From Euclidia mi (Eukaryota; Arthropoda; Insecta; Lepidoptera; Erebidae): a stretch of 64,000 nucleotides of DNA. The notes beneath the pieces are model-generated. The model was not told where the DNA came from. It worked only from the letters and a program-made list of their open reading frames with translations, and searched no databases. Shown in pieces: positions 46,467 through 57,830 of the stretch (positions are counted from its first letter, which is position 1; each line of letters begins with the position of its first letter). The translations under genes and the position numbers were made by a program. The stretch covers positions 92,992,051 to 93,056,050 of the forward strand of contig OX123182.2 in the NCBI GenBank assembly GCA_944739405.2, given 5' to 3'.

Positions 46467-47120
46467 CCCAATTGTACGTTACCATTGTTAAAATCTTTAT
46501 AATGATTTAATTATTTCATCTAGTATTATTCATACACACAGAACAATAAACACCATTATTAATAATAAAACACCACTTTTTTACATTAAAATATTAAAAC
46601 TTGCAACGTACAAAACAAACAACGTGCGTCGTAATAACCCTATGGTTGTCAACTGCCTGTGCCTACGTAAACCGGTTCTTTCCACTCTCGCCGCGTACAC
46701 GACAAGCGGCCAGTGGTCACGCACACATAAGCCGCGTGCTCGTAGTAGTGCAACCGATTCGCGCTGTTGTATGAAGCTGTGTCTCTGTTCAGTTTATCTA
46801 CTCATGTGGTCAGGGACCTTAAGGGTGCAGCATTCGGTCCTCGAGGAACGTACATGCCAATTTTTAGCATCTCGTGCCCAGTAGATTCGGCTGTGCATTG
46901 CTGTTAGTCAGGGAATTGTGAATGAATTTTATATATACAGATGATACTACCTAGCAGTGCAATATGGCAGTCTATAATACTAACCAAGACCATTTTAGTA
47001 AATGAATTTATTCGTTGGATTGTGAGAGATTTTTTGATACATAATCAATAATGTTACGTACGATTTGAAATCGAACATTTAAAATATGGGTGTTTTGAAT
47101 TTGAATTTACAGTTTGACGT

Positions 47121-47523
47121 CTGCCGTGTGGTTGACGGCATAGAATACAAGTGTCACCACCCCCTATCTTCCCGTGGGTGTCGTAAGAGGCGACTAAGGG
47201 ATAACACGATGCAAATACCATCTTTGCGTAGAGACGGAAAACTCGACATCAAACCCTATACGACTGCCTCGTTGGTCTCGCGGCATACATGTGCGCGTGG
47301 GATCGGGAGGTCCCGGGTTCGATTCCAGAGTCGGGCAGTGTTATTGGGTTTTTCTGTCACGAAATTCTCAGTAGCAGCACGGAGTCTGGAAATGTGCCCG
47401 GTACGGCAATAGGCTCGCCCCTTATTACGTGGGACTAAAGTATATCTGGCGAAAATTGGGTGTAGAAATACACCTCTGCCTACCCCTTCGGGGATAAGGC
47501 GTGACGTTATGTATGTATGTATG
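47121..47523 (+). mobile_element. SINE family C, full length, 13-bp TSD
   Basis: The TSD TACAGTTTGACGT lies at 47108-47120 and 47524-47536. The body starts CTGCCGTGTGGTTGACGGC, passes CTATCTTCCCGTGGGTGTCG, and has a tRNA-like promoter only about 160 bp in: TTGGTCTCGCGG, then the perfect B box GGTTCGATTCC at 47316-47326. The 3' end is CTCTGCCTACCCCTTCGGGG and (TATG)n, matching the RTE LINE tail. The 108-codon ORF is a by-product. Confidence 0.92.
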
Positions 47524-47790
47524 TACAGTTTGACGTTTGTCTTTGTACAAAAATATATTTAGTAGAATACCGTTTATGTATTGTTCAACTCTCAATATAT
47601 TCGCAATATCATTTCAATTTAGGAGAATACCATTATGACGTAAATATAACACTGACATCATATCGAAACTGCATTTTGAACAAATATAATTAGCAGAATT
47701 GGGCCCCTGTTCACTTTATTTTTGAACAAGTTAAACAAGAACGTCTTTCCTGTTCCAGCGCCCCACGCTTTTACAATCAAATATTATAAT

Positions 47791-48253
47791 TAATAGCACA
47801 TAGTTTACACTTCAGCCCAGAAATAGAGACAACTTGAACGAGCCATAATTTATTTTTTGTTTTTATGTGCATTTATAAAAGCGTTTTTTTCAAACTATTA
47901 ATTTATTTTATACTTTTTGGTCTTTGATAACAAAATATTTTTAACATTTGTACATTTATTTTAAGTAGGCGAAAGAGCCCGCATCCTCTGCATCTCCGCC
48001 TGCGCGTCTGTATTACATGGTGTTTTACCTGTCAGCTTATAACACTCTAGCTCTTCAATCAGGAGACCACCCAGGGCCACATACGCCTGTCCAGGCGCAA
48101 AAGTACGGGATCCTAACTACACCACTGCGTGGTCTACAATATAATTATAATTGGGTTGTTATAACCTTGAAACCTGATCGTGTTCAAAGTCCATTACATG
48201 GCCTTTCTCACAAATGCAAACGCGACTATGATACGATATTCCATCATGGAATG
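47791..48253. other. AT-rich DNA
   Basis: No gene is supported. ORFs reaching into 48017-48403 overlap the tandem repeat below and show no motif. Confidence 0.45.
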
Positions 48254-48585
48254 CCAGTGCCTATCTTCCGGCTTCATCATCAGATCAGTTTGACAGTACC
48301 ATATTATTGTATTGCCATCAGAACTACATACAGCTGCCAATTTTCATTACGCTACTACCCTTGGAAAATGGTTAAATTACTTAGCTTAAATTCCATTACA
48401 TAGTTACATACATGTCGAGTACCAGTTCATATCTTCCGGCTCCATCATCAGATCAGTTTGACAGTACCATATTATTGTATTGCCATCAGAACTATATACA
48501 GCTGCCAATTTTCATTACGCTACGACCCTTGGAAGATGGTTAAATTAGTTAGATTCCATTACTTAATTACATACCTAATGAAAGC
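48254..48585 (+). repeat. tandem duplication of a ~168-bp repeat
   Basis: Two units start at 48254 and 48422, each holding ATCTTCCGGC(T)TCATCATCAG and CATATTATTGTATTGCCATC, with about 10% difference. The motif is common in lepidopteran genomes. Tandem copies explain the similar short ORFs found in both. Confidence 0.8.
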
Positions 48586-51088
48586 GTGTAAAGCGATTCT
48601 AACCTCTATCGTTTTAATAAAATTGGATATCTACAGTGTAAAACAAATCTTCAAAAGCCATTTCAAGGTCTAAGTCTGCAGACTTAAAGTACAAACATCG
48701 AAAAATATGGACAAAATACCATATTTTCTCTACCATTTACGACATAAACACGAAAAAGCTTTGTTTCACCATCCATTTTTCCTTAAGTCTTTAGCGCCAG
48801 TCATGTTCCAGTCTTATTGAAACGTCGCCAAGACAAATCGCCGGACAGAGGCGATACAATTGATATGAGGTAATTAGTACATGCGGACGACACGCCGCTA
48901 ATTATACGTCAAAACGTGACTAATGTTCAAGTGTCTTGTCTCCTTCGGTCTTTTCCGAAGGTGTTTTGGTGTTGTTACTACAGGATATAATAACAAAATG
49001 GGAAAGGGCCAACGTGGGTCTCGAAGTAAATTACATAACATTTGGATACCTTGATTTGACCATGTACCGGTGAATTAAAAACAGTAACTGTATTTTTAAC
49101 GAGCGAAAAACATTTTTGTTCTTGAGTAGAGCACAGAGTATATTCCACCTGCGGTAGGCAAAATATATGTCGCTTTCTTACTGGCTAAAACTACCACGAT
49201 GATTCTGCTTTTTCGTCACTATCCTAGCGCCATCCCGGTTGCGATTCGCCATCGTCTCTGCTTATCCATGTTTCTGCAAAATGGAAGACACTGCACTATC
49301 CCTGCAGTCAGCATCAGAGCATGATTCTTTCTAAAATGGAGAAGAGAGTGATTCAAAATGATATTTAAGAACGACCACAGTGTTCAGATGGGTTTCTTAC
49401 CGGTTTTTTCAAAGAAAAGCAACTTTATTGCTCACGTGTAGCAGGTTTTTTAACTGTCAATATAAGCATTTTGAAAGTAATAAAGATTTTCCGTCACACG
49501 AAAGTTTGCTGTGTCAATCCATAGAGACACAACATGGATTTTCCCTGTTCTCAAAAGGGGCATAGCATTAAATTGGATATTTACATTCTTCTTTGAGTTT
49601 GGTGTTACGTAGCCTCACACCATAATCCTTAACCACACTCTGGAGAGTGATATGAACTGCACTCACATTTTCTCGTTTCTGCTTAGCTACTATAGAGTAA
49701 ACTCATTCGCTTTACAGAGTTTCCTTATACACTGAACGCCATGGTTGTTATTTTGTACAACAAACGTGTAATATTTTGTCACTTATATATTATATTGTAT
49801 TATATTATGCCTGTGCAGCTAAAGATAAGTAGTGGTAAAACTGTTATATTTGAAATACTTGTTTTTATTTTCTGGTTCACCTTATCCAACGACGACACTG
49901 GTGGTCATGTTGTGGTGGATTGATACTGGTTACTATAACGACAATTGATGGAATATAAGCATAGAAATATTTTCAAGAAGACTGTGTTACTTAAATCCCA
50001 CCTATTACGTGGGATCACGTTACTTAAAAAATATATGCGTTGTTGTACTAAATACACATTAAACACCTATCCCCAGCTGCAATACCAAATACCGATAAGA
50101 AGAAACCAAAAGCTTTCTGTGGCAGATCGATAAGGCTTACCGTAACGATAGTTCTGATGCATCGGCCCCTTGGGACATCCAATAACTCCGTTTTTCAGTA
50201 AGCAGAAAATTCAACATTCCTCGCATTTTAGTCTCAAACGATTAGATATAGGTACTTTCGATTATTCAGCAATATGTTACCGAGTAGTTTGTTACGGAAT
50301 GTAGATTCCAAATACAATGAGTGCCAATATTAAGTTTTTTTTAGTTTTACCTAAATTTATTGTAGAATGCGAGCAGTTTTAATTCTTCTTATAGATCTTG
50401 GCTGACACAGAGTATATTATAGACATATCAGATAATTATCATAACAGATAATTTACAGATTAGTTTCAGATTTTTGTGAGTCACCATTTACAATGGATCT
50501 TTATATTTTCTTTCTTAAGTTATTTCGCATACCATCACTTAATTGTTATACCGTGGTAAACGGTATCGATATCACAATTGCTGCACTGTATAGCCACAAA
50601 CTAACTCAATTTACACAATATTGTGACATTGTTTGCTTACCCAATAAACATCCAAAAAATCTTTTACGTAAGTAGATAACAGCTGTAAGAACACGATAGG
50701 ATCAATGACAGTAGGTAGGTATACGTTTTACATCTGGTGACCTCTCGCTGAAAATATTTAATTTCACAGCATAAAGCAATAACTGCTCATGTCACAGTCA
50801 CAGTTGAATTTTGAAGAACCATACAATGGGACTGTTATTAAAGAGTAAAATAACACCAGTGCCTTTAAATAAATTAGTGATAAAACCGTTGACCGTATGA
50901 ATCACACAACACCCGCCGATAATCACCTTCCGGAAATTCAAACACCTAACAATATTTTAATACTTTTCTGAATTTTAAAACACAGTGCCTAAGTATAGGT
51001 AAAAATTCAGCATCGTGATATTTTCCCGGCATTTCTACAAAATCGTCGGCAATTACGCCCTATCTTCTATGCGAATTTTCTGAGCGCC
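48586..51088. other. AT-rich intergenic DNA
   Basis: No gene is supported. ORFs are at most about 62 codons. The right end carries GAGCGCC directly before the palindrome, a near-match to its terminal CAGCGCC. Confidence 0.5.
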
Positions 51089-52569
51089 TTTAAGGCGCTG
51101 TTATACCTCAGTAGCCGTGAAACTCCTAATTTTTCGTCGCGCATCTAGCCATAACGGTACATATTACAAACTAGCAAAAATTAGAGCTTAAAGTCAAAAG
51201 TCTGAACAAAAGACTTTTGAAAGAATTTTTCATGTACGTAAAATAGAATCACGGTAAAAAAATCACAAAATCGAGGCAGAAAATAATCTTTCGTCTCACT
51301 GTTTGCAATATTTTGATCGTAAGCTGTCGTATTTTTTTTGATAATATTGTAGGAAATCTAATGAACTAAAGAATTACCCTATTTATTTTCATATTATACC
51401 TGTATATTTTGTAAAATTAAGTAAAATCTGCCAAACGTCTATGATTTTGACGCTCGGTAGATCCCATCAGTATCAAACGCTTCAGCAATTTAAACCTTAT
51501 TAGCATAAGCAGTGTACTGAGTGTCAGTTGCTAGTTTACGCCCCGCCCAGACCTCATCATTCGGCTATGAGCCCTGTGAGAGATAGGTCATGTCGCTTGC
51601 GTTTCCGCTGCACGAAATTTTACGTAAACCTGTTTGTTATTATAATACGCCGATTTGAGTTCGTAATTTCATGTTTTATGTTATAGACTGAATACTTTGA
51701 ATCAAATAGGCTTTTCATGTAACTATGGGCACATATAATTAGGACCTAAGTTTATACTCTTGTTGCGTTTAATGTGTTATTGTTTCTGTGCTTATAAATA
51801 TATAATTAGAAGAATAAAATATGGACAATTAAAGAAATGAAGTTCTACGAAGGATTTGTACAAGAAAGCGTCGTAATAAAATAGAAATTCATCCATGGCC
51901 AAGTGATTATGAAATATGTAACATTTTTACACAAATTATTTTCCTAAGAGTCTTTTATGACTAACTATGTTACTTATATATTATCGATTATGCATAATAT
52001 AATTATATAAATTATTCTCACAATACATAGCTGCCACAGTTTTCAATTTTTGAAAGAGTAATAACATAAAATCGAATCATTTTATGTACCTATATTTCAA
52101 ATTCATTAGCTTGTCAGAGCGCCTGGAGCGCTAAGATGCCGCCACGGCGAACAATAATGATGACAGCGCTAATATGGCGCTCCGCAATCCGCACACAAGC
52201 GGTAACGAATGTTGTATTATTGTGTTTTGAACATAAACCTTTTTAGGTACATCGGGTAAAACTTTGATTATTCATAAACTATTAGGTATGTCTCAGTACA
52301 TCTAATATCTTTTTAATTTCTAAAATCAATCATTTATAAGTAAGAAGGTGACTTCTCTGTTTGCTATAACCTATAACACAAGATATAGTATTTTTTTAAT
52401 AATAAAGTACGTAACTAATTATCACTATTGTAATTACAGTGAAGTTAAAGATAACAGTTCTGCAACTTCTTACACACATTTGACTTCAGTCATTCCTAAC
52501 ACGATCTGTTCAAGAGCTAGCCAAGAAATGCCAAACAATTTTTTTAACAAATTTGACTCAAATTCCGTA

Positions 52570-53342
52570 GTGATAAGCAAAAATTACAAGAGGGATAGCA
52601 GTGACTGGTTCGAATTGCGTAAGAATATGTTGGCAGATTGAAATTTTTGTATAGTGGTAAAAAGAAGAGATAACAGCAGTAAAGCCAACTTAGTAAAAAT
52701 ATTTTGTACAAGTAAAATATTTGCAATGTAAAATCAGTTGCGCATGGAATCTAAAATGAACAACTGGCTTTGCAAGAACTGGTGAAGCAAGAAAATGTAA
52801 CAATCGAGCCTCGTGGATTATTCGATTATTGGTGCCACGCCAGATGGATTAATAGGTCCAAACACGATTGTGGAAATTTAATGTTCTAAAGTTGCATATA
52901 AGAATGGCCTGGACAATAGTATAAGAGCAAATAAAATACAAATATGGAAACATGATAAAAAAGTGAACTGACTAGTCTAAACAAATATTGTAATTGTTAT
53001 TACCAAATTCAGGGGCAACGCCACGTTACACGCAAACAAAAGTGTTTATTTGCTGTGTGGAGTGGCGAAAGTCTACCACTAAAAATAGAAATTATAGAAA
53101 GAGATGATGTTTTCTGGGAGAAGCTTGTGACGTTTTATATGAATTGGCAGTTGCCTGAAATTGTTGATTCTCGTCAAGCTCAAGGGATGGCATTGCGAGA
53201 TCACGGAGAGGAAAATGTTTCATCAGTGCTTGAAATTTCTACAATACCAAGCCGTAAAAGGAAAGTAAATGAAACTGTGCCTCGTGAGCAACAGCAAATA
53301 ATAAGTCTTATCACCTCACGCACTGCCTTTAACATTCGATGA
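52570..53342 (+). pseudogene. YqaJ-type (lambda-exonuclease-like) nuclease remnant, left copy
   Basis: Pieces of a YqaJ-like nuclease appear in order: KNYKRDSSDWFELRKNMLAD (52580-52641), IIGATPDGLIGPNTIVEI with a stop in place of the expected Lys before CS (52820-52895), KIQIWKHDKK (52935), then a frame shift to LWSGESLPLKIEIIERDDVF, PEIVDSRQAQGMALRDH (53055-53210). The core of this nuclease fold uses the D of PDG and the E-x-K of VEIKC, so the active site is lost. A large part between the first two pieces is deleted. YqaJ nucleases accompany some eukaryotic DNA transposons (ISL2EU group, from memory). The C-terminal ORF stops at 53340-53342. Confidence 0.82.
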
Positions 53343-54404
53343 GAATAAAGAAAACCTGCCGGGTTGTAGCAGACAGCTAACTTTTGATGAGCTGTAAACT
53401 CTGTATTTCGTTAATAAATTATAAATGAATATAAATAAATATCTTTTAATATTTATTTTCTTTGAAACAACACATATTTGAAGCGAAAGAATTTTTTTTA
53501 TATTTTTCCATACAAACATGTATGACGAGAGCTAACGAAAAAGCAGTAACTCAAATTCTAATTCTATAATTTTCTAAGCGACATAGCAGTATCTCATGAA
53601 TAAGGTATATCCACGTATATTTTTGATGTTTCATCTATTTTGAAAAATAATAATGGGTTGGGTTTCGAAACAAGTCACCTGAATTTGAGGGTATTGGTAG
53701 TGTAGGGGGCTTAAGGGAGTTCGTTTTAATCACCTAATAGTAATTTTGGCTGCCGGAGTTGCGTCTAAATATTTTTAAACAATTTCTAAAATTTCATTAA
53801 TACTTCGGCAATTATGCAAAACGGAACGTAGTTTTAATACTTTAGTACAGTTTTACAAATGTCTTTTTTATGTTTTATGTGAAAAACGTGAAACGAAACG
53901 CAAAACTGCCATCTTGGAATGATCATATTGACAGCTAATGTCAAATTTGTGCGTCATTGCTTTCGAGTGCCTAGGGTTAGGTGCGACTGTAATAAGTAAC
54001 TAAATAGATTATGTTAGGTTTTCTTTTGACCCTTAATCCGAAAATAGGAGCCCTTCGCAGGGCTCCGTCAACCTTAGTTTATAAAACTAGTGTGATGAAT
54101 GTGGAAGTTGGCAGTGCCATGACACCGATGTTTGGAGATTTTTTTTTTCAGAGGAAACCAAGTATTTCCGGCAAGTGAAAATGGTGAGGGGAGGTTTCAA
54201 GACCTCCCCTCCTCTCTCTCCAATCACTCACAACCCCTAAAAACGGCGACGTATTTCGAAACCTTTACCATAATAATTATACCTATAATAACAATAAGCA
54301 TCCATAAATAAATAAAAGAAATCAACTTTTACTAAACTTCAATTATCTCGTAACTCGCTTTAGTTGAGATACGGCTTTTGCGCTTAGTAGAGCAGTATTG
54401 TGTT

Positions 54405-54480
54405 TTTTAGGGTACCGTAGCCAAAAATTGTAAAAACGGAACCCTTATAGATTCCGCCCGTATGTCACAGCCAATTTATT
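54405..54480. repeat. GGGTACCGT...ACGGAACCC repeat end, left arm
   Basis: AGGGTACCGTAGCC and AACGGAACCCTTATAG are the inverted form of the sequence at about 55485-55535. They resemble the hairpin end of repeat E, so part of each arm is a related interspersed repeat. The 71- and 79-codon ORFs beside it are mirror copies of repeat DNA. Confidence 0.65.
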
Positions 54481-56306
54481 GCAAAACAGATTTGAAAACT
54501 GGCAGGAATGGAATTGGATGTAGGTATTCTATGAACTGCTTCACTATTTTTATACAAAAACAAAACAAACATAATAAAGGCCTCTCCATACATGGAACTG
54601 ACTTAATTATTTTGAACATCTTACGGCACGTAGGTATTTACCTACTTTCGTCAACTATTAATACCTATAACGTCTAATGTAAACCAGTTTTGCTCATGGC
54701 TGCACTGAGAACAAAAATTGCGCTTTGCCTATATTGTACAAACAGATTGATGTATGTCATATAAATTTTAATATCAGTATCTCAATTCAATATGCTAAAA
54801 CGTTTTGCTTGCGATTTTGAAATATTGGAATACGGATGTCGCCAGAATACGGCCGCACACGACGAGAATGAAGGGGGGCGGAGCTAAGCTCCCTTCACCT
54901 CCCCTGCTTCACCCCCTCATTTACCAAAACAGTCGCTTAGCACAGCGCCTTAAGGCGCTGTCCTAAGCGACTGTTTTGGTAAATGAGGGGGTGAAGCAGG
55001 GGAGGTGAAGGGAGCTTAGCTCCGTCTACTGCGGGGCGCCCCCCTTCATTCTCGTCGCGTGCGGCCGTATTCTGGCAACATCCATATTCCAATATTTCAA
55101 AATCGCAAGCAAAACGTTTTAGCATATTGAATTGAGATACTGATATTAAAATTTATATTGCATACATCAATCTGTTTGTACAATATAGGCATAGCGCAAT
55201 TTTTGCTCTCAGTGCAGCCATGAGCAAAACTGGTTTACATTAGACGTTATAGGTATTAAATGTTGACGAAAGTAGGTAAATACGTACGTGCCGTAAGATG
55301 ATAAAAATAATTAAGTCAGTTCCATGTATGGAGAGGCCATTATTATGTTTGTTTTGTTTTTGTATAAAAATAGTGAAGCAGTTCATAGAATACCTACATC
55401 TAATTCCATTCCTGCCAGTTTTCAAATCTGTTTTGCAATAAATTGGATGTGACATACGGGCGGACAGACAGACAGACATTGCGAATCTATAAGGGTTCCG
55501 TTTTTACAATTTTTGGCTACGGTACCCTAAAAAACACAATACTGCTCTACTAAGCGCAAAAGCCGTATCTCAACTAAAGCGAGTTACGAGATAATTGAAG
55601 TTTAGTAAAAGTTGATTTCTTTTATTTATTTATGGATGTTTATTGTTATTATAGGTATAATTATTATGGCAAAGGTTTCGAAATACGTCGCCGTTTTTAG
55701 GGGTTGTGAGTGATTGGAAAGGGGGCAGGGGAGGTCTTGAAACCCCCCTCACCATTTTCCCTTGCCGGAAATACTTGATTTCCTCTGAAAAAAAAATCTC
55801 CAAACATCGGTGTCATGGCACTGCCAACTTCCACATTCATCACACTAGTTTAATAAACTAAGGTTGTCGGAGCCCTGCGAAGGGCTCCTATTTTCGGATT
55901 AAGGGTCAAAAGAGAACCTAACATAACCTATTTATTTACTTATTACAGTCGCACCTAACCCAAGGCACTCGAAAGCAATGACGCACAAATTTGACATTAG
56001 ATGTCAATATGATCATTCCAAGATGGCAGTTTTGCGTTTCGTTTCACGTTTTTCACATAAAACCTAAAAATTACATTTGTAAAACTGTACTAAAGTATAA
56101 AAACTATGTTCCGTTTTGCATAATTGCCGAAGTATTTATGAATTTTTGGAAATTGTTTAAAAATATTTAGACGCAACTCCGGCAGCCAAAATTACTTTTA
56201 GAGGATTACAACAAACTACCTTAAGCCCACTACACTACCAATACCCTCAAATCCAGGCGACTCGTTTCGAAACCCAACCCATTATTATTTTTCAAAATAG
56301 ATGAAA

Positions 56307-56703
56307 AAAAAAATGGTGGTTGACGGCATAGATGCCGTGTGGTTGACGGCATAGAATACAAGTGTCACCACCCCCTATCTTCCCGTGGGTGTCGTAAGAG
56401 ACGACTAAGGGATAACACGATGCAAATACCATCTTTGCGTAGAGACGGAAAACTCGATATCAAACCCTATACGACTGCCTCTTTGGTCTCGCGGCATAAA
56501 TGTGCGCGTGGGATCGGGAGGTCCCGGGTTCGATTCCTGGGTCGGGCAGTGTTATTGGGTTTTTTCTGTCACGAAATTCTCAATAGGCTCGCCCCTTATT
56601 ACGTGGGACTAAAGTATATCTGGTGAAAAGTGGGTGTAGAAATACACCTCTGCCTACCCCTTCGGGGATAAAAGGCTTGACGTTATGTATGTATGTATTT
56701 ATG
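56307..56703 (+). mobile_element. SINE family C inserted in the right arm, 9-bp TSD
   Basis: TAGATGAAA occurs at 56298-56306 and 56704-56712, and once, uninterrupted, at the mirror site 53629-53637. B box GGTTCGATTCC is at 56527-56537. Relative to 47121-47523 it lacks about 38 bp after GAAATTCTC and has a duplicated GGTTGACGGCATAGA at its start. The tail is (TATG)n. Confidence 0.94.
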
Positions 56704-56999
56704 TAGATGAAACATATGTGAATATGAAAAAATATATGTGGATATACCTTATTCATGAGATACTGCTATGTCGCTTAGAAAATTATAGAATTAGAATTTG
56801 AGTTACTGTTTTTTCGTTAGCTCTCGTCATACATGTTTGTATGGAAAAATATAAAAAATTTCTTTCGCTTCAAATATGTGTTGTTTCAAAGAAAATAAAT
56901 ATTAAAAGATATTTATTTATATTCATTTATAATTTATTAACGAAATACAGAGTTTACAGTTCATCAAAAGTTAGCTGTCTGCTACAACCCGGCAGGTTT

Positions 57000-57830
57000 T
57001 CTTTATTCTCATCGAATGTTAAAGGCAGTGTGTGAGGTGATAAGGCTTCAATACTTATTATTTGCTGTTGTTCACGAGGCACAGTTTCATTTACTTTCCT
57101 TTTACGGCTTGGTATTGTAGAAATTTATTTCAAGCACTGATGAAACATTTTCCTCTCTGTGATCTCGCAATGCCATCCCTTGAGCTTGACGAGAATCAAC
57201 AATTTCAGGCAACTGCCAATTCATATAAAACGCCACAAGTTTCTCCCAGAAAACATCATCTCTTTCTAAAATTTCCATTTTTAGTGGTATACTTTCGCCA
57301 CTCCACACAGCAATGTTTGCGTGTAACGTGGCGTTGCCCCTGAATTTGGTAATAACAATTACAATATTTGTTTAGACTAGTCAGTTCACTTTTTATCATG
57401 TTTCCATATTTGTATTTTATTTGCTCTTATACTATTCTCCAGGCCATTCTTATAGGCAACTTTAGAACATTAAATTTCCACAATCGTGTTTGGACCTATT
57501 AATCCATTTGGCGTGGCACCAATAATCTAATAATCCACAAGGCTCGATTGTTACATTTTCTTGCTTCACCAGTTGTTGCAAAGCCAGTTGTTCATTTTAG
57601 ATTCCATGCGCAACTGATTTTACATTGCAAATATTTTATTTGTACAATATATTTTTTACTAAGTTGGCTTTACTGCTGTTATCTCTTCTTTTTACCACTA
57701 TACAAAAATTTCAATCTGTCAACATATTCTCACGCAATTCGAACCAGTCACTGCTATCCCTCTTGTAATTTTTGCTCATCACTACGGAATTTGAGTCAAA
57801 TTTGTTAAAAAATTTGTTTGGCATTTCTTG
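57000..57830 (-). pseudogene. YqaJ-type nuclease remnant, right copy
   Basis: This is the mirror of 52570-53342 on the minus strand. WSGESIPLKMEILERDDVFW and PEIVDSRQAQGMALRDH are visible at 57308-57150, and the PDGLIG/VEI region at about 57455-57530. The stop in place of the catalytic-motif Lys is the same TAA as in the left copy. Differences include an altered end of the C-terminal ORF (NFYNTKP). Confidence 0.8.

Larger units (their letters stand above)
44761..47708. mobile_element. 2.9-kb non-autonomous DNA transposon with perfect 18-bp TIRs
   Basis: AGGGGCCCAATTCTGCTA at 44761-44778 is exactly inverted at 47691-47708. Including flanking bases, the ends read CAGGGG...CCCCTG, similar to hAT ends, but the 8-bp flanks do not match. 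Subterminal motifs (TTCTGCTA near 44855, TAGTAGAATACC near 47560, GGAGAATACC near 47622) repeat the TIR core. It has no transposase. It carries a minisatellite (45208-45310), a fold-back MITE (45759-46056), the 275-bp repeat and a SINE C (47121-47523). Confidence 0.85.
44466..47790 (-). pseudogene. PIF1-like DNA helicase fragment, split by a TIR element
   Basis: On the minus strand, 47790-47709 encodes GAGTGKTFLFNLF, a Walker A motif. After the 2.9-kb insert, 44760-44466 continues with ALTGVAARVVSGSTLNSLFK, then (frameshifted, with a stop) FLFLDEISLV, a Walker B, and FGGINAML..LQLPPG. This is the motif order Ia to III of PIF1-type SF1 helicases. Removing 44761-47707 restores one frame across the junction. 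The fragment lacks the rest of the helicase and has a stop and internal deletion near Walker B. PIF1-like genes occur in Helitrons and as stand-alone families; which applies here is unknown. Confidence 0.82.
51089..54951 (+). repeat. left arm of an ~8-kb inverted duplication
   Basis: This arm begins TTTAAGGCGCTGTTATACC and reaches CAGCGCCTT at the centre. It is the reverse complement of 54952-59232 apart from a SINE in the right arm, small indels and a few percent substitutions. Each arm has inverted ends AAGGCGCTGT...ACAGCGCCTT, and TTAA stands at the left edge, centre and right edge. This fits two copies of one TTAA-targeting element sharing the central TTAA, or an inverted segmental duplication. 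It carries a YqaJ-type pseudogene (52570-53342) and a copy of the GGGTACCGT repeat end. Confidence 0.9.

Noticed and set aside
47086..47412. 108-codon ORF and its relative at 56339-56626
   Set aside because: Both lie in SINE C and start in different contexts; the shared protein is shared SINE DNA.
48017..48403. 128-codon ORF
   Set aside because: It overlaps one unit of the tandem repeat at 48254-48585 and shows no recognisable protein features.
54462..55479. Two similar 71- and 79-codon ORFs in opposite orientation
   Set aside because: They are mirror copies created by the palindrome within an interspersed repeat end.
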